A stretch of 30,546 nucleotides of DNA, from the NCBI GenBank assembly GCA_045046905.1, contig JASFYU010000196.1, positions 1 to 30,546 on the forward strand. Direction: 5' to 3'. Numbering within the stretch: the stretch's first letter is position 1; each line of letters opens with the position of its first letter. This DNA comes from JASFYU01 sp045046905 (GTDB lineage Bacteria; Bacteroidota; Bacteroidia; Flavobacteriales; Flavobacteriaceae). Below the pieces are notes generated by a model. The model made no database searches and was not told where the DNA came from. It was given only the letters and a program-made list of their open reading frames with translations. This document shows, piece after piece, positions 6,194 through 14,487 of this stretch. A program made the translations under genes and the position numbers.

Positions 6194-8335
6194 TTGACTC
6201 TCCAATTGCTAGCAGCATGTAAATCAGCCATAAACATTCCTAAAAAAGAACCTATTATAGTGAACTACCCTACTACAAAAAAAGCAGACGCTGTCGATAC
6301 CTATTTTGGAACCGAAATCAAAGACCCCTATCGTTGGTTAGAGGATGATAAAAGCCCTGAGACCGAAGCTTGGGTCAAGGAACAGAACAAGGTAACTTTT
6401 GGATATTTAGAACAGATTCCTTTTCGCGAGGCCTTAAAAAATCGCTTGGAAAAATTATGGAACTATGAAAAAATAGGCGCGCCCTTTAAAGAAGGTGATT
6501 ATACGTATTTCTATAAAAATGACGGACTCCAAAATCACTATGTGGTATACCGCCAATTGAATGACGCAGCGCCCGAAGTCTTTTTAGACCCCAATACCTT
6601 TTCTGAAGATGGCACTACTTCTTTGGCCGGACTCAGTTTTACAAAAGATGGCTCGCTGGCCGCATATCTAATCTCCGAGGGCGGCAGTGATTGGCGAAAA
6701 GCAATTGTACTCAATACCAAAACTCAAGAAATCGTAGAAGACACCCTCGTAGATATTAAATTCAGTGGGCTTTCATGGAGGGGTAATGACGGCTTTTATT
6801 ATTCAAGTTATGACAAGCCTAAAGGGAGTGAATTATCTGCAAAAACTGACCAACACAAACTGTACTATCACAGATTGGGCACACCTCAAACGCAAGATGA
6901 GCTTATTTACGGGGGTATTTCCTCAGAAAAACACCGCTATATTGGTGGTTCAGTAACTGAAGATGAGAAATATCTGCTCGTTTCTGCGGCGATTTCTACT
7001 TCGGGCAACAAGCTATTCATTAAAGACCTATCAAAGCCCAAAAACGAACTTCGCACTATTTTGAACCATACAAAAACTAATAGTTATGTGATTGATAATA
7101 TAGGCTCTAAACTGTACATCGTGACCAATAGGAATGCCCCAAATAAAAAAATAATTACTGTAGATGCCTCCAATCCTACTCCAGAAAATTGGGTTGATTT
7201 TATTCCTGAAACTGAAAATGTGCTTTTGCCAAATACAGCTGGTGGCTATTTCTTTGCCGAATATATGGTAGATGCCATTTCAAAAGTTTTTCAGTATAAT
7301 TACAAGGGAAAATTAGTGCGAGAGGTGAAACTACCCGGTCTTGGTAGTGCAGGTGGTTTTGGCGGAAAAAAGAAAGAAAAGGAATTCTATTTTTCTTTTA
7401 CCAATTACAATACCCCAGGATCATCATACAAATACAATGTGGAAACTGGAGAATACAAGCAATATTGGAAACCCGAAATCGATTTTGATCCTGCTAGCTA
7501 TGAGTCACATCAGGTGTTTTATCATTCTAAAGACGGCACAAAAATTCCCATGATAATTACGCATAAAAAGGGATTAAAGAAAAATGGAAAAAACCCGACC
7601 ATATTATATGGTTACGGCGGATTCAACATTAGCCTAACACCCTCCTTTAGTATTGCCAATGCGGTCTGGATGGAGCAGGGCGGCATCTATGCGGTTCCTA
7701 ATCTCAGAGGTGGTGGCGAATACGGCAAAAAATGGCATAAGGCAGGTATCAAAACCAAAAAGCAAAACGTTTTTGACGATTTTATCGCAGCAGCGGAATA
7801 TTTAATAAAGAATAACTACACCTCCTCAAAGTATCTGGCCATTCGCGGGGGTAGCAATGGCGGATTATTGGTCGGTGCTACAATGACACAACGTCCTGAT
7901 TTGATAAAGGTCGCCCTTCCAGCCGTTGGGGTTTTAGATATGCTGCGCTACCATACTTTTACCGTAGGAGCGGGTTGGGCATATGATTATGGAACGGCAG
8001 AGGAAAGTCAAAAAATGTTCGCATACCTTAAAGGCTATTCGCCGGTACACAATGTGACAGCGGGCACCACATACCCGGCGACTTTAGTAACTACAGGAGA
8101 TCACGATGATCGTGTGGTACCCGCACATAGTTTTAAATTTGCCGCCGAGTTACAAGAAAAACAGCTAGGAGATAATCCGACCCTCATTCGTATCGAAACC
8201 AATGCAGGTCATGGTGCCGGCACTCCGGTAAGCAAGACCATTGAGCAGTATGCCGATATTTTTGGGTTTACCTTATATAATATGGGTTTTGAAGTATTGC
8301 CGAATCAGGCCGTTTTAAAAAAAAATAAAGAATAA
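6194..8335 (+). CDS. Prolyl oligopeptidase (S9A), probable lipoprotein
   Basis: Serine peptidase that cleaves short peptides after proline. With 713 residues from the TTG at 6194 it is full length. The N-terminal part (about 20-430) is the seven-bladed propeller of Peptidase_S9_N, starting near the conserved DPYRWLED. The C-terminal part is the alpha/beta hydrolase. Catalytic residues are Ser554 in GGSNGG, an Asp in GDHDDRV and the His in NAGHGAG. The start is uncertain. TTG at 6194 gives a signal peptide that is too short (MTLQLLAAC), while the open frame continues upstream to the TAA at 6161 and encodes KIKNNFGITLTLQLLAAC, a complete lipoprotein signal with lipobox L-A-A-C. That stretch has no ATG, GTG or TTG at its beginning; ATT at 6170 is the best-placed candidate. 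The mature protein is probably anchored in the cell envelope. A terminator follows. Confidence 0.93.
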   Translation: MTLQLLAACKSAINIPKKEPIIVNYPTTKKADAVDTYFGTEIKDPYRWLEDDKSPETEAWVKEQNKVTFGYLEQIPFREALKNRLEKLWNYEKIGAPFKEGDYTYFYKNDGLQNHYVVYRQLNDAAPEVFLDPNTFSEDGTTSLAGLSFTKDGSLAAYLISEGGSDWRKAIVLNTKTQEIVEDTLVDIKFSGLSWRGNDGFYYSSYDKPKGSELSAKTDQHKLYYHRLGTPQTQDELIYGGISSEKHRYIGGSVTEDEKYLLVSAAISTSGNKLFIKDLSKPKNELRTILNHTKTNSYVIDNIGSKLYIVTNRNAPNKKIITVDASNPTPENWVDFIPETENVLLPNTAGGYFFAEYMVDAISKVFQYNYKGKLVREVKLPGLGSAGGFGGKKKEKEFYFSFTNYNTPGSSYKYNVETGEYKQYWKPEIDFDPASYESHQVFYHSKDGTKIPMIITHKKGLKKNGKNPTILYGYGGFNISLTPSFSIANAVWMEQGGIYAVPNLRGGGEYGKKWHKAGIKTKKQNVFDDFIAAAEYLIKNNYTSSKYLAIRGGSNGGLLVGATMTQRPDLIKVALPAVGVLDMLRYHTFTVGAGWAYDYGTAEESQKMFAYLKGYSPVHNVTAGTTYPATLVTTGDHDDRVVPAHSFKFAAELQEKQLGDNPTLIRIETNAGHGAGTPVSKTIEQYADIFGFTLYNMGFEVLPNQAVLKKNKE

Positions 8336-8363
8336 GCCCCTATACAACATCATAATTTATGGT

Positions 8364-8398
8364 AAAGTCCGTTTCTACTTTAGGAACGGACTTTTTTA
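8364..8398 (+). terminator. Intrinsic terminator of the S9 peptidase gene
   Basis: AAAGTCCGTT and AACGGACTTT form a ten-base perfect stem around an 11-base loop, followed by T residues. Confidence 0.85.
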
Positions 8399-8417
8399 TT
8401 CCCAAACCTATACCAAA

Positions 8418-9392
8418 ATGCTACAAGTAGACGACCTTTCCTTTGCCTATAACGGAGTATCCGTACTGGAGAACATTAGCCTGAAAATTCAAGAAGGAGA
8501 GCATATTGCCATTATCGGGGAAAGTGGTTGTGGAAAAAGCACTTTGCTTAAAATCATATACGGCCTATTACATGTTGATACTGGAGAAGTACATTGGAAC
8601 GAAACCCAGATTATGGGACCCCTATACAATCTGGTACCCGGCGAATCTTATATGAAATATCTGGCTCAAGATTTTGATCTGATGCCCTATACCACCGTTG
8701 AGGAAAATATAGCTCAATATCTTTCTGTCTTTACTCCCGAAAAGTCGAATGCTAGAACACAAGAGCTGTTAGCAATGATTGAGATGGCCGACTTTGCCAA
8801 GACCAAGATTCGCAATCTCAGCGGAGGGCAACAACAACGGGTAGCCCTGGCACGTGTCGTGGCCCAAGAACCCAAAGTGCTTCTTCTTGATGAGCCTTTT
8901 GGGCATATTGATAATTTTTTAAAAAACAGTCTTCGCAGAAATATCTTCGCCTATCTAAAGGAGCATAGCATTACCTGTATTACGGCAACCCACGACCACA
9001 ATGATGTTCTTCCTTTTGCAGATCGGGCCTTTGTACTACAGGGCAAGGAGATTATCGCCGAAGGCACGCCCTTAGAGCTCTACCAACACCCCAAGAACTT
9101 ATACATTGCCTCCCTTTTTGGTGAAGCCAATAAAATATCGATTAATTTAATAAAAACATATGCCGATACTAAAAGACGTATTATTGTATATGCACATGAA
9201 TTTAAAGTATCACAAAATTCAGGGCTTTCGGTCAAAGTAATAAAATCGTATTCGATGGGCAGTCATTATCTTGTACAGGGATTCTCAGAAGGAGAAAAAA
9301 TACATTTTAATTCAGACAAAGAGCTAGAGTCTGGCACCGAAGTATTTTTGAATATTTCAATAGAAACGATCAACCAACGCTTGAGTCCATAA
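8418..9392 (+). CDS. ABC transporter ATP-binding protein, FbpC/PotA-like
   Basis: Cytoplasmic ATPase subunit of 324 residues. The motifs are complete: Walker A GESGCGKST at 34-42, Q-loop in the segment AQDFDLMPY, signature LSGGQQQR, Walker B VLLLDEPF and switch His in ATHDH. After the ATPase domain (about 1-225) there is an extra C-terminal part (about 240-324) rich in beta strands. This resembles the regulatory TOBE-like domain of importers for iron, sulfate, spermidine or sugars. No permease or binding-protein gene is adjacent: upstream is a terminator, and arfB begins six bases downstream. It is therefore an orphan ATPase by position. It may serve a permease elsewhere, or a non-transport role. 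The substrate cannot be named. Confidence 0.9.
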   Translation: MLQVDDLSFAYNGVSVLENISLKIQEGEHIAIIGESGCGKSTLLKIIYGLLHVDTGEVHWNETQIMGPLYNLVPGESYMKYLAQDFDLMPYTTVEENIAQYLSVFTPEKSNARTQELLAMIEMADFAKTKIRNLSGGQQQRVALARVVAQEPKVLLLDEPFGHIDNFLKNSLRRNIFAYLKEHSITCITATHDHNDVLPFADRAFVLQGKEIIAEGTPLELYQHPKNLYIASLFGEANKISINLIKTYADTKRRIIVYAHEFKVSQNSGLSVKVIKSYSMGSHYLVQGFSEGEKIHFNSDKELESGTEVFLNISIETINQRLSP

Positions 9393-9397
9393 AACGA

Positions 9398-9802
9398 ATG
9401 GACAGGGAGACACTAAAACAAGAATTGAAATTCAAGGCTGTACGAAGCAGTGGTGCCGGTGGTCAGCACGTCAACAAGGTTTCTTCAAAAATAGAACTCT
9501 CTTTTGATGTCGAGAATTCGAATGGAATATCGGATACCGAAAAGGAGAGAATCTACAAAAAATTGCATACAAGACTTACCAAAGAAAACATACTATTATT
9601 ACAGTCCGACACGCATCGAAGCCAACACAGAAACAAGGAAACTGTGATTAGGCGTTTTTTAAAAATCATTGAAAACGCCTTAAAAGTACCAAAAAAGCGC
9701 AGAAAGACCAAGCCCTCAAAAAATGCCATTGAAAAACGCCTGAAATCAAAGAAAAAAATTGGATTGAAAAAAGTAAATCGCGGAAAACCTGAGCTAGATT
9801 AA
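9398..9802 (+). CDS. arfB: Alternative ribosome-rescue factor / peptidyl-tRNA hydrolase ArfB
   Basis: Releases the nascent chain from ribosomes stalled at the end of non-stop mRNAs, acting as a codon-independent peptidyl-tRNA hydrolase. The 134-residue length fits ArfB (YaeJ) and is far too short for RF1/RF2. The catalytic GGQ is at residues 21-23 within SSGAGGQHVNKVSSK. The C-terminal tail (about 95-130) is strongly basic, with many Lys/Arg; in this family it becomes ordered in the empty mRNA channel. It begins six bases after the ABC ATPase gene, so the two are very likely co-transcribed. It converges with the phosphatase gene ending at 9843. Only a short stem (9816-9830, GCAAT/ATTGC) separates them. 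Confidence 0.94.
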   Translation: MDRETLKQELKFKAVRSSGAGGQHVNKVSSKIELSFDVENSNGISDTEKERIYKKLHTRLTKENILLLQSDTHRSQHRNKETVIRRFLKIIENALKVPKKRRKTKPSKNAIEKRLKSKKKIGLKKVNRGKPELD

Positions 9803-9842
9803 ACTCAGGCAAATAGCAATTTTCTATTGCGCTTCACAGACT

Positions 9843-10937
9843 TTAATTTTTCAAAATATCGATTGGAGAACCACTCATTTTCTTTGTATCGACCTCTATT
9901 TGTAATAGTTCCAAAATCGTTGGTGCAATTTGATTACTATACAATTGTTCCTTTGTTTTCACTTCGCCCATAGTTTTTATCGCATTTCCAAAAGCGATTA
10001 ACCATACCTGTCCGGTGTTTTTTATTTTGTTGCCATGACTACGCCAAGTGTCTAAGGGATCAGTACCGCGACCATGATCGGTCGAAATTATAAAGATTGT
10101 ATTGTCTTTATAAAAAGAATCTTGCTGGGTATATTCCCATAGTTCCTTAATCATGGCATCTGTGGTATGGGCAGATTTTAAATAGGCTTCATAATCGCCA
10201 TCATGGGCAAAATCATCAGTCTCACCATAAGAAATATACACCAAATCAGGGTGATTTTTTTTCATATGCTCTAGGGCATAATAATGTGTAAAAACATCTA
10301 AGCGCACCGATCCCCAAGGACTTGGGGTCTTTGGCTGCATTTCATTCAATAAATACTCTCTATCGCTCAAATCATTCCCCGTGGCAATTTCAAATCCGGC
10401 ATTTACAGGAACCCCTGAGCGTTCTTCATTCACTATAAACGGAAAAACATCCCAGCTTCCGAAGGCTGCAACCTTGCCTTTGTATTTCGTGGTATTGTTG
10501 GCAATTTCTAATAGCGTGGTATTAGGGTTGTTTATTTTCGCATTACTATCGATTCGGGTATCATCTGCCCTACCGGTCAGTATTTCATTGTATCCTGGAT
10601 AGGAAAACCACATGGTATTGGTCAAATTAACCTTACTACCCAGATTTCGATTACCGTGAATCTGCCCCATATTAATGATTTCCGTCCAGAAAAAAGGCAA
10701 TAATGCCTCTCGGCGATCCTTCGCAGTATCTTTCCAAAAGTGTTCTTTTAACCCTGATGTGTCGTTTACGTATTTCTTATTCGCCACCAAAAGCGGATCG
10801 GCACCAGTAAAAAGCTCTTGCCAGCGCAGGCCATCTAAGGTTATAAGAACAACCTTAGGAGCGTTCTTCTTTTCTTGTGCCGTAGCAAGCAAAACAAATA
10901 ATACTAAAATGCTAGTAATTCGTAGTGTTCTTTTCAT
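9843..10937 (-). CDS. Secreted alkaline-phosphatase-superfamily protein (nucleotide pyrophosphatase/sulfatase-like)
   Basis: A 364-residue exported metal-dependent hydrolase. The signal peptide covers about residues 1-21 (MKRTLRITSILVLFVLLATA, then Q). Metal ligands of the superfamily are visible: Asp35 in LITLDGLRW, Asp/His in GETDDFAHDGD, Asp-His in STDHGRG and a late His in WRSHGN. The nucleophile is probably the Ser in MWFSYPGYNEILTG, where phosphodiesterases/NPPs carry Thr and phosphatases Ser. The substrate is unknown; phosphoesters, phosphodiesters or sulfate esters are possible. It is the last gene of a three-gene leftward cassette, and its ATG overlaps the stop of the metallophosphoesterase gene (ATGA), indicating translational coupling. 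Confidence 0.88.
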   Translation of the reverse strand: MKRTLRITSILVLFVLLATAQEKKNAPKVVLITLDGLRWQELFTGADPLLVANKKYVNDTSGLKEHFWKDTAKDRREALLPFFWTEIINMGQIHGNRNLGSKVNLTNTMWFSYPGYNEILTGRADDTRIDSNAKINNPNTTLLEIANNTTKYKGKVAAFGSWDVFPFIVNEERSGVPVNAGFEIATGNDLSDREYLLNEMQPKTPSPWGSVRLDVFTHYYALEHMKKNHPDLVYISYGETDDFAHDGDYEAYLKSAHTTDAMIKELWEYTQQDSFYKDNTIFIISTDHGRGTDPLDTWRSHGNKIKNTGQVWLIAFGNAIKTMGEVKTKEQLYSNQIAPTILELLQIEVDTKKMSGSPIDILKN

Positions 10938-12517
10938 TGCTCTATGGTTTTAAATGATACTGTATTAGACCACTCGCTCCAATTTAAATTCTGATCTCTA
11001 TACCGTACTCTCCAAAAATACGTTTTATTTGGTTTTAGTTTTTTGGTTTTTTCATCGGTCAGGTCATCATTTTTTTGTCTGTTTTCCAAATAATACCAGT
11101 TTTCAAATTGTTTCCAACTGTCATAAACAGGTTTTTTAAACTCTTTGGATGTCGCAATTTGCCAATGTGAGGCCGCATGAAAGGCAGCTTTGGAAGAACC
11201 ATTGAATGCGCCCGCTTTTAAACGTATGGCCTTATGGTCGACCTCATGATCTACAGGGCTAATCGGCCGAGGTGCTTCGGGTTTACCGTTTTTCTTCCAA
11301 ACCGTAATACTATCTGTTAATACATTGTCTTTAGGGTGTATGGTATTGCCTCTACTAATTCTTTTTAGGGTGAATTTTGGATTGCTCCTGTCGCCGTCTA
11401 CTTCTACCAGAACAAAACCATATTCATCTTGTGTAACGGTAAACTCATCATAATCTCTTCCTTCAAACTCTCCCCAATTATCAATAGCACCTCCGGCACT
11501 GGCAACGTTTACCCATAAATGTTTATGGTCTTTAGACTGCCCCCTTGAATACCCATGCGTATGTCCAAAAAAGTGAATGCTCGGCTTATTGGTATCGGTG
11601 CTGAACTTTTCTAAAAGTTTCACCACCTTGCCGGTAAAATCCTCCTCACCCGGAATCCATAGTTCTGATTTATAGGGATGATGCAATTGGACGAAAACAA
11701 AATCGATATCATCATTTTTTGCGGTTTCATCCAAGACAGCTTTTAACCAATTGTATTGATGGTCAAGGTCGCGATACCCATCATTTGAATCTAAGCCAAT
11801 AATTCTTGTATTGCCATAATCTTTGTGCCACCAGTGCTCGGCATAGGCAGGTGTGCCATTCTTGGGAAGACTAAAATATTTAAAGTAAAAAACAGAATTT
11901 CTCTCGTGGTTACCCAATACTGGGTATACCGGTACTTGGGAGAAGAGTTTTTTAGATGGCTTAAAAAAATGGTCGTTCCAATGATTGTAATTAGAGCCGC
12001 TTGAGACTAGATCACCGGGAATCATGACCAAAGCAAGGTTGTCAGGAAGCTTACCGCCGAATTCTTTTTCTAAATACGTTAAAACTCCTTCTTGTATTAC
12101 TTCACCGAATTTCTCAGGATACTGAGAATCTATTTGCATATCGCTCATAGCAATTATTTTAAAAGATTCCTCATCACTTGCAAAAGGTGGGGTTTTAAAC
12201 TGAAAAATATCAGATCGTAATTTTCCTGTTTTTACGCGATAATAATAGGTGGTAAACCGTTGCAAGTCCTTTATATTGACTTCATGGATCCTCGATGCGC
12301 TAAAGTTGACATCAAAAGCTATTCCTTTTGTTTTTTTGCCTAATTTATTTGAAGTGCCCCATTCTACAACACTTTCCTCTCCTGAGGAGGTTTCCCACAT
12401 TATGGTAATCGAGTTGGGGTTGGCATCCTGTAAATAGGGTTCTACAATAAACTCCTGTGCTTTTACATAGGATGCTAGAAGAATTGACAGTACTAGAAAT
12501 CTTGTTTTTAGATGCAT
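10934..12517 (-). CDS. Secreted metallophosphoesterase with FN3-like domains at both ends
   Basis: A 527-residue exported protein, starting at the ATG at 12517. An in-frame ATG at 12610 would add 31 charged residues before the signal peptide and overlap the upstream gene, so it was not chosen. The signal peptide is about 1-21 (MHLKTRFLVLSILLASYVKA, Q). An N-terminal purple-acid-phosphatase/FN3-type beta domain (about 22-112) precedes the calcineurin-like phosphoesterase core (about 120-390). Metal-site motifs are SDMQ, PGDL, GNHE, QLHH and GHTHG. The first motif has Gln where many metallophosphatases have His (D-x-H). The C-terminal 100 residues form a second FN3-like domain (TYFWRVRYRD, WSEWS), probably for substrate or surface contact. 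It lies 34 bases after the metallo-beta-lactamase-fold gene and overlaps the next gene by four bases. The substrate is unknown. Confidence 0.9.
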   Translation of the reverse strand: MHLKTRFLVLSILLASYVKAQEFIVEPYLQDANPNSITIMWETSSGEESVVEWGTSNKLGKKTKGIAFDVNFSASRIHEVNIKDLQRFTTYYYRVKTGKLRSDIFQFKTPPFASDEESFKIIAMSDMQIDSQYPEKFGEVIQEGVLTYLEKEFGGKLPDNLALVMIPGDLVSSGSNYNHWNDHFFKPSKKLFSQVPVYPVLGNHERNSVFYFKYFSLPKNGTPAYAEHWWHKDYGNTRIIGLDSNDGYRDLDHQYNWLKAVLDETAKNDDIDFVFVQLHHPYKSELWIPGEEDFTGKVVKLLEKFSTDTNKPSIHFFGHTHGYSRGQSKDHKHLWVNVASAGGAIDNWGEFEGRDYDEFTVTQDEYGFVLVEVDGDRSNPKFTLKRISRGNTIHPKDNVLTDSITVWKKNGKPEAPRPISPVDHEVDHKAIRLKAGAFNGSSKAAFHAASHWQIATSKEFKKPVYDSWKQFENWYYLENRQKNDDLTDEKTKKLKPNKTYFWRVRYRDQNLNWSEWSNTVSFKTIEQ

Positions 12518-12551
12518 TGATTTTGGATATTTATGCCCACTAGTGGGTTTA

Positions 12552-13823
12552 TTACCTCGATTCATAGGGGCCGTGTTTTGAGAGCACTTCTCTCTTTTCA
12601 GATGTATCATTTAAAACATAGACCTCATACTTTGATCCTTTTTCATAAACCCGAACTACAATATGCCCGTGAAGACTCTTATAACTATTTAGCATGCTCC
12701 CGATGACATCTTTATTTGCTTGTAACATGGCGGTGGAGAAAAGATCTCTTTCTCCAGGATAGAGCTTTTTAGATAATAGCCTTTTCAATACATTATTACC
12801 CGGGTGATCCGAGGACCATGTTTGCCCAATCCACACTCTGGGTCTTATGGTTCTTACATAAAAAGCATTCTGCGAATCTCGATTTCCGTGATGGTTTAAT
12901 GTGGCAATATCAACCGGCCCAACAACGGGAGCGATATGTGATTCTATTCTGTTAAAATCAGCACCTCCAAAGTCATTTACCCCACTTATGTCGCCTCCCG
13001 TAAAATAGTCGAAGTCACCATAGCTAATCTTAATACAAGTGCTTAAAGGATTTTCACTGGGGTATTCACCACTCTTATACAAGCTGAAGTAATTCTCTTT
13101 TTCCCCCGTCCATATGTTGCCATTTACCGCAATATTACGAACAGAAAATTCTGGAAAATCATCAGGACTAATTTTTAAAACAATTTGATTTTTAGCCCCT
13201 GCTCTGAGGGTTTCATGTACCAAGCCGTTTTGGGTACTTTGATAGCCTATGAACTTCCAATAATTCTCTAACGAGTGAATCATATTATAAGCATCATTTT
13301 CTCGAAATCTTTCCTGTACTTTACTGTTTTTTAGATTTATCGGAAAGTCATGGCCCCGATCCAAGAGTGTCTTAATGGGTAAATAATGACCCACTTCTGT
13401 AATACCCGTCAAATAATAATTTCCCTTTTTGGCCAAGACCCTTGTACTGTCCATTTCTCCAAAGTGGTCATCATGATAATGAGTTATCATGGCATAATCT
13501 AATTGTAAGAGTTTCTTTTTAGGAGAAAATTGATTGATATAATCTACAATCCATTCAGGAGCAGTTTTGGTCCTATTCGGTGTTAAAGACACATTTCTTG
13601 CCGACATTGTTCTAGGGTGGGTCTCTGACATATCGCCGGCATCGATTAAAAATGTTGTGCCGTCAGGAAATATGCAAAATGTAACATCGCCCCTTCCGGT
13701 ATTTATATGGTGAATCTCCATCACGCCTTTCTCCCAAGACGGAAATTCTCCTCTCTGTGCTAAGAGCAGGGAAATTGAAAAAAAACAAAAAAGGCAGCTT
13801 ATACTGTTTTTTTTATAAAACAT
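12552..13823 (-). CDS. Secreted metallo-beta-lactamase-fold hydrolase, ComEC-like
   Basis: A 423-residue exported protein with signal peptide at about 1-23 (cleavage before Q24). It has the metallo-beta-lactamase metal motif HYHDDH (His115, His117, Asp119, His120), preceded by the DAGD strand (about 61-64). Later ligands are in the GGD segment and in TLNHHGNRDS. The last resembles the HHGS motif of the soluble domain of ComEC/Rec2, which is thought to be a nuclease. No ComEC membrane domain is present, so this is a free secreted enzyme. Beta-lactam hydrolysis is unlikely because the B1-B3 spacing is absent. It is the first gene of the three-hydrolase cassette; no clear promoter was found in the 154 bases upstream. 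The substrate is unknown, and a phosphodiester is the best guess from fold and neighbours. Confidence 0.87.
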   Translation of the reverse strand: MFYKKNSISCLFCFFSISLLLAQRGEFPSWEKGVMEIHHINTGRGDVTFCIFPDGTTFLIDAGDMSETHPRTMSARNVSLTPNRTKTAPEWIVDYINQFSPKKKLLQLDYAMITHYHDDHFGEMDSTRVLAKKGNYYLTGITEVGHYLPIKTLLDRGHDFPINLKNSKVQERFRENDAYNMIHSLENYWKFIGYQSTQNGLVHETLRAGAKNQIVLKISPDDFPEFSVRNIAVNGNIWTGEKENYFSLYKSGEYPSENPLSTCIKISYGDFDYFTGGDISGVNDFGGADFNRIESHIAPVVGPVDIATLNHHGNRDSQNAFYVRTIRPRVWIGQTWSSDHPGNNVLKRLLSKKLYPGERDLFSTAMLQANKDVIGSMLNSYKSLHGHIVVRVYEKGSKYEVYVLNDTSEKREVLSKHGPYESR

Positions 13824-13977
13824 ACTATTTTAATTTTATCACACACCTTATTGGCTCATGACCGACTAGAGGATTACATGACCCCTCTTAAAGTATTGGG
13901 GATCGGTTGTACGTAAAAATAATCTATATGAAAACATATTCTCATTTTTTCATTCCTTTCGACAGCGTTTTACAAAA

Positions 13978-14439
13978 TCATATTATTTTAATAATCCTGA
14001 TTTCCTGTCCATTATAACTCACCACATCTTCAACTGACTTACCCAACAATAACCTTCCTATTGGTGTTGCGGCCGAAATACAAAAAACGGATGATTCTTT
14101 ATCTTTGTATTCTCCTGCGGAAATGGCCAAATAATAATCTGCTTGAGATGTTTTTACCAGATTTCCCAAACCAATTATTGAAGTCTTATTATCTTTTGGC
14201 ACTTTGGTCAGTAGCTGTTTTACTTTTTCAATTTCAGAAAGTTGTTGCCCAAGTTTTTCGCGTTCAAGTTGCAACATTGCCCTCCCCGTCTCATGCTTAT
14301 CTCCTGCACTACTTTTGGTTTCTGAAAACATCGCCTCTTGAATAGAAGAAATACCCTTCTGAATCCGAGAAATTCTTTCTTCCACGAAGGTTTGGCAAAA
14401 AAAGAATAAGGTCTGTTTAAAAGCATTGTTGGTCGCCAT
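13978..14439 (-). CDS. GreA/GreB-like transcript-cleavage factor family protein
   Basis: A 153-residue cytoplasmic protein. Residues about 15-85 form a charged helical hairpin like the Gre coiled coil, with a tip sequence SAGDKHET (Asp47, Glu50) that recalls the G-D-R-S-E-N tip of GreB, where the acids hold the catalytic magnesium. Residues about 88-153 resemble the Gre C-terminal FKBP-like domain, including the SPxG-like SAATPIGRLLLGKSVEDVV segment and a final beta strand. By family knowledge such proteins bind the RNA polymerase secondary channel and stimulate cleavage of backtracked RNA; this shorter, diverged form may do that or act as an antagonist. Related flavobacterial proteins are sometimes mislabelled 3-oxoacyl-ACP synthase. 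It stands close to the lipoprotein gene upstream (48-base gap), so they may be co-transcribed. Confidence 0.8.
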   Translation of the reverse strand: MATNNAFKQTLFFFCQTFVEERISRIQKGISSIQEAMFSETKSSAGDKHETGRAMLQLEREKLGQQLSEIEKVKQLLTKVPKDNKTSIIGLGNLVKTSQADYYLAISAGEYKDKESSVFCISAATPIGRLLLGKSVEDVVSYNGQEIRIIKII

Positions 14440-14487
14440 AACTACAAAGAAACAAAATCAATCTACAATAGGTAGTAATTGCTCTAA

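Noticed and set aside
12518..12610. 31-codon extension of the metallophosphoesterase
   Set aside because: It overlaps the preceding gene and puts charged residues ahead of a normal signal peptide beginning at 12517.
12552..13823. Beta-lactamase (resistance gene)
   Set aside because: It has the general metallo-beta-lactamase fold motif, but the later HHG motif and spacing resemble ComEC-type enzymes, not B1-B3 lactamases.
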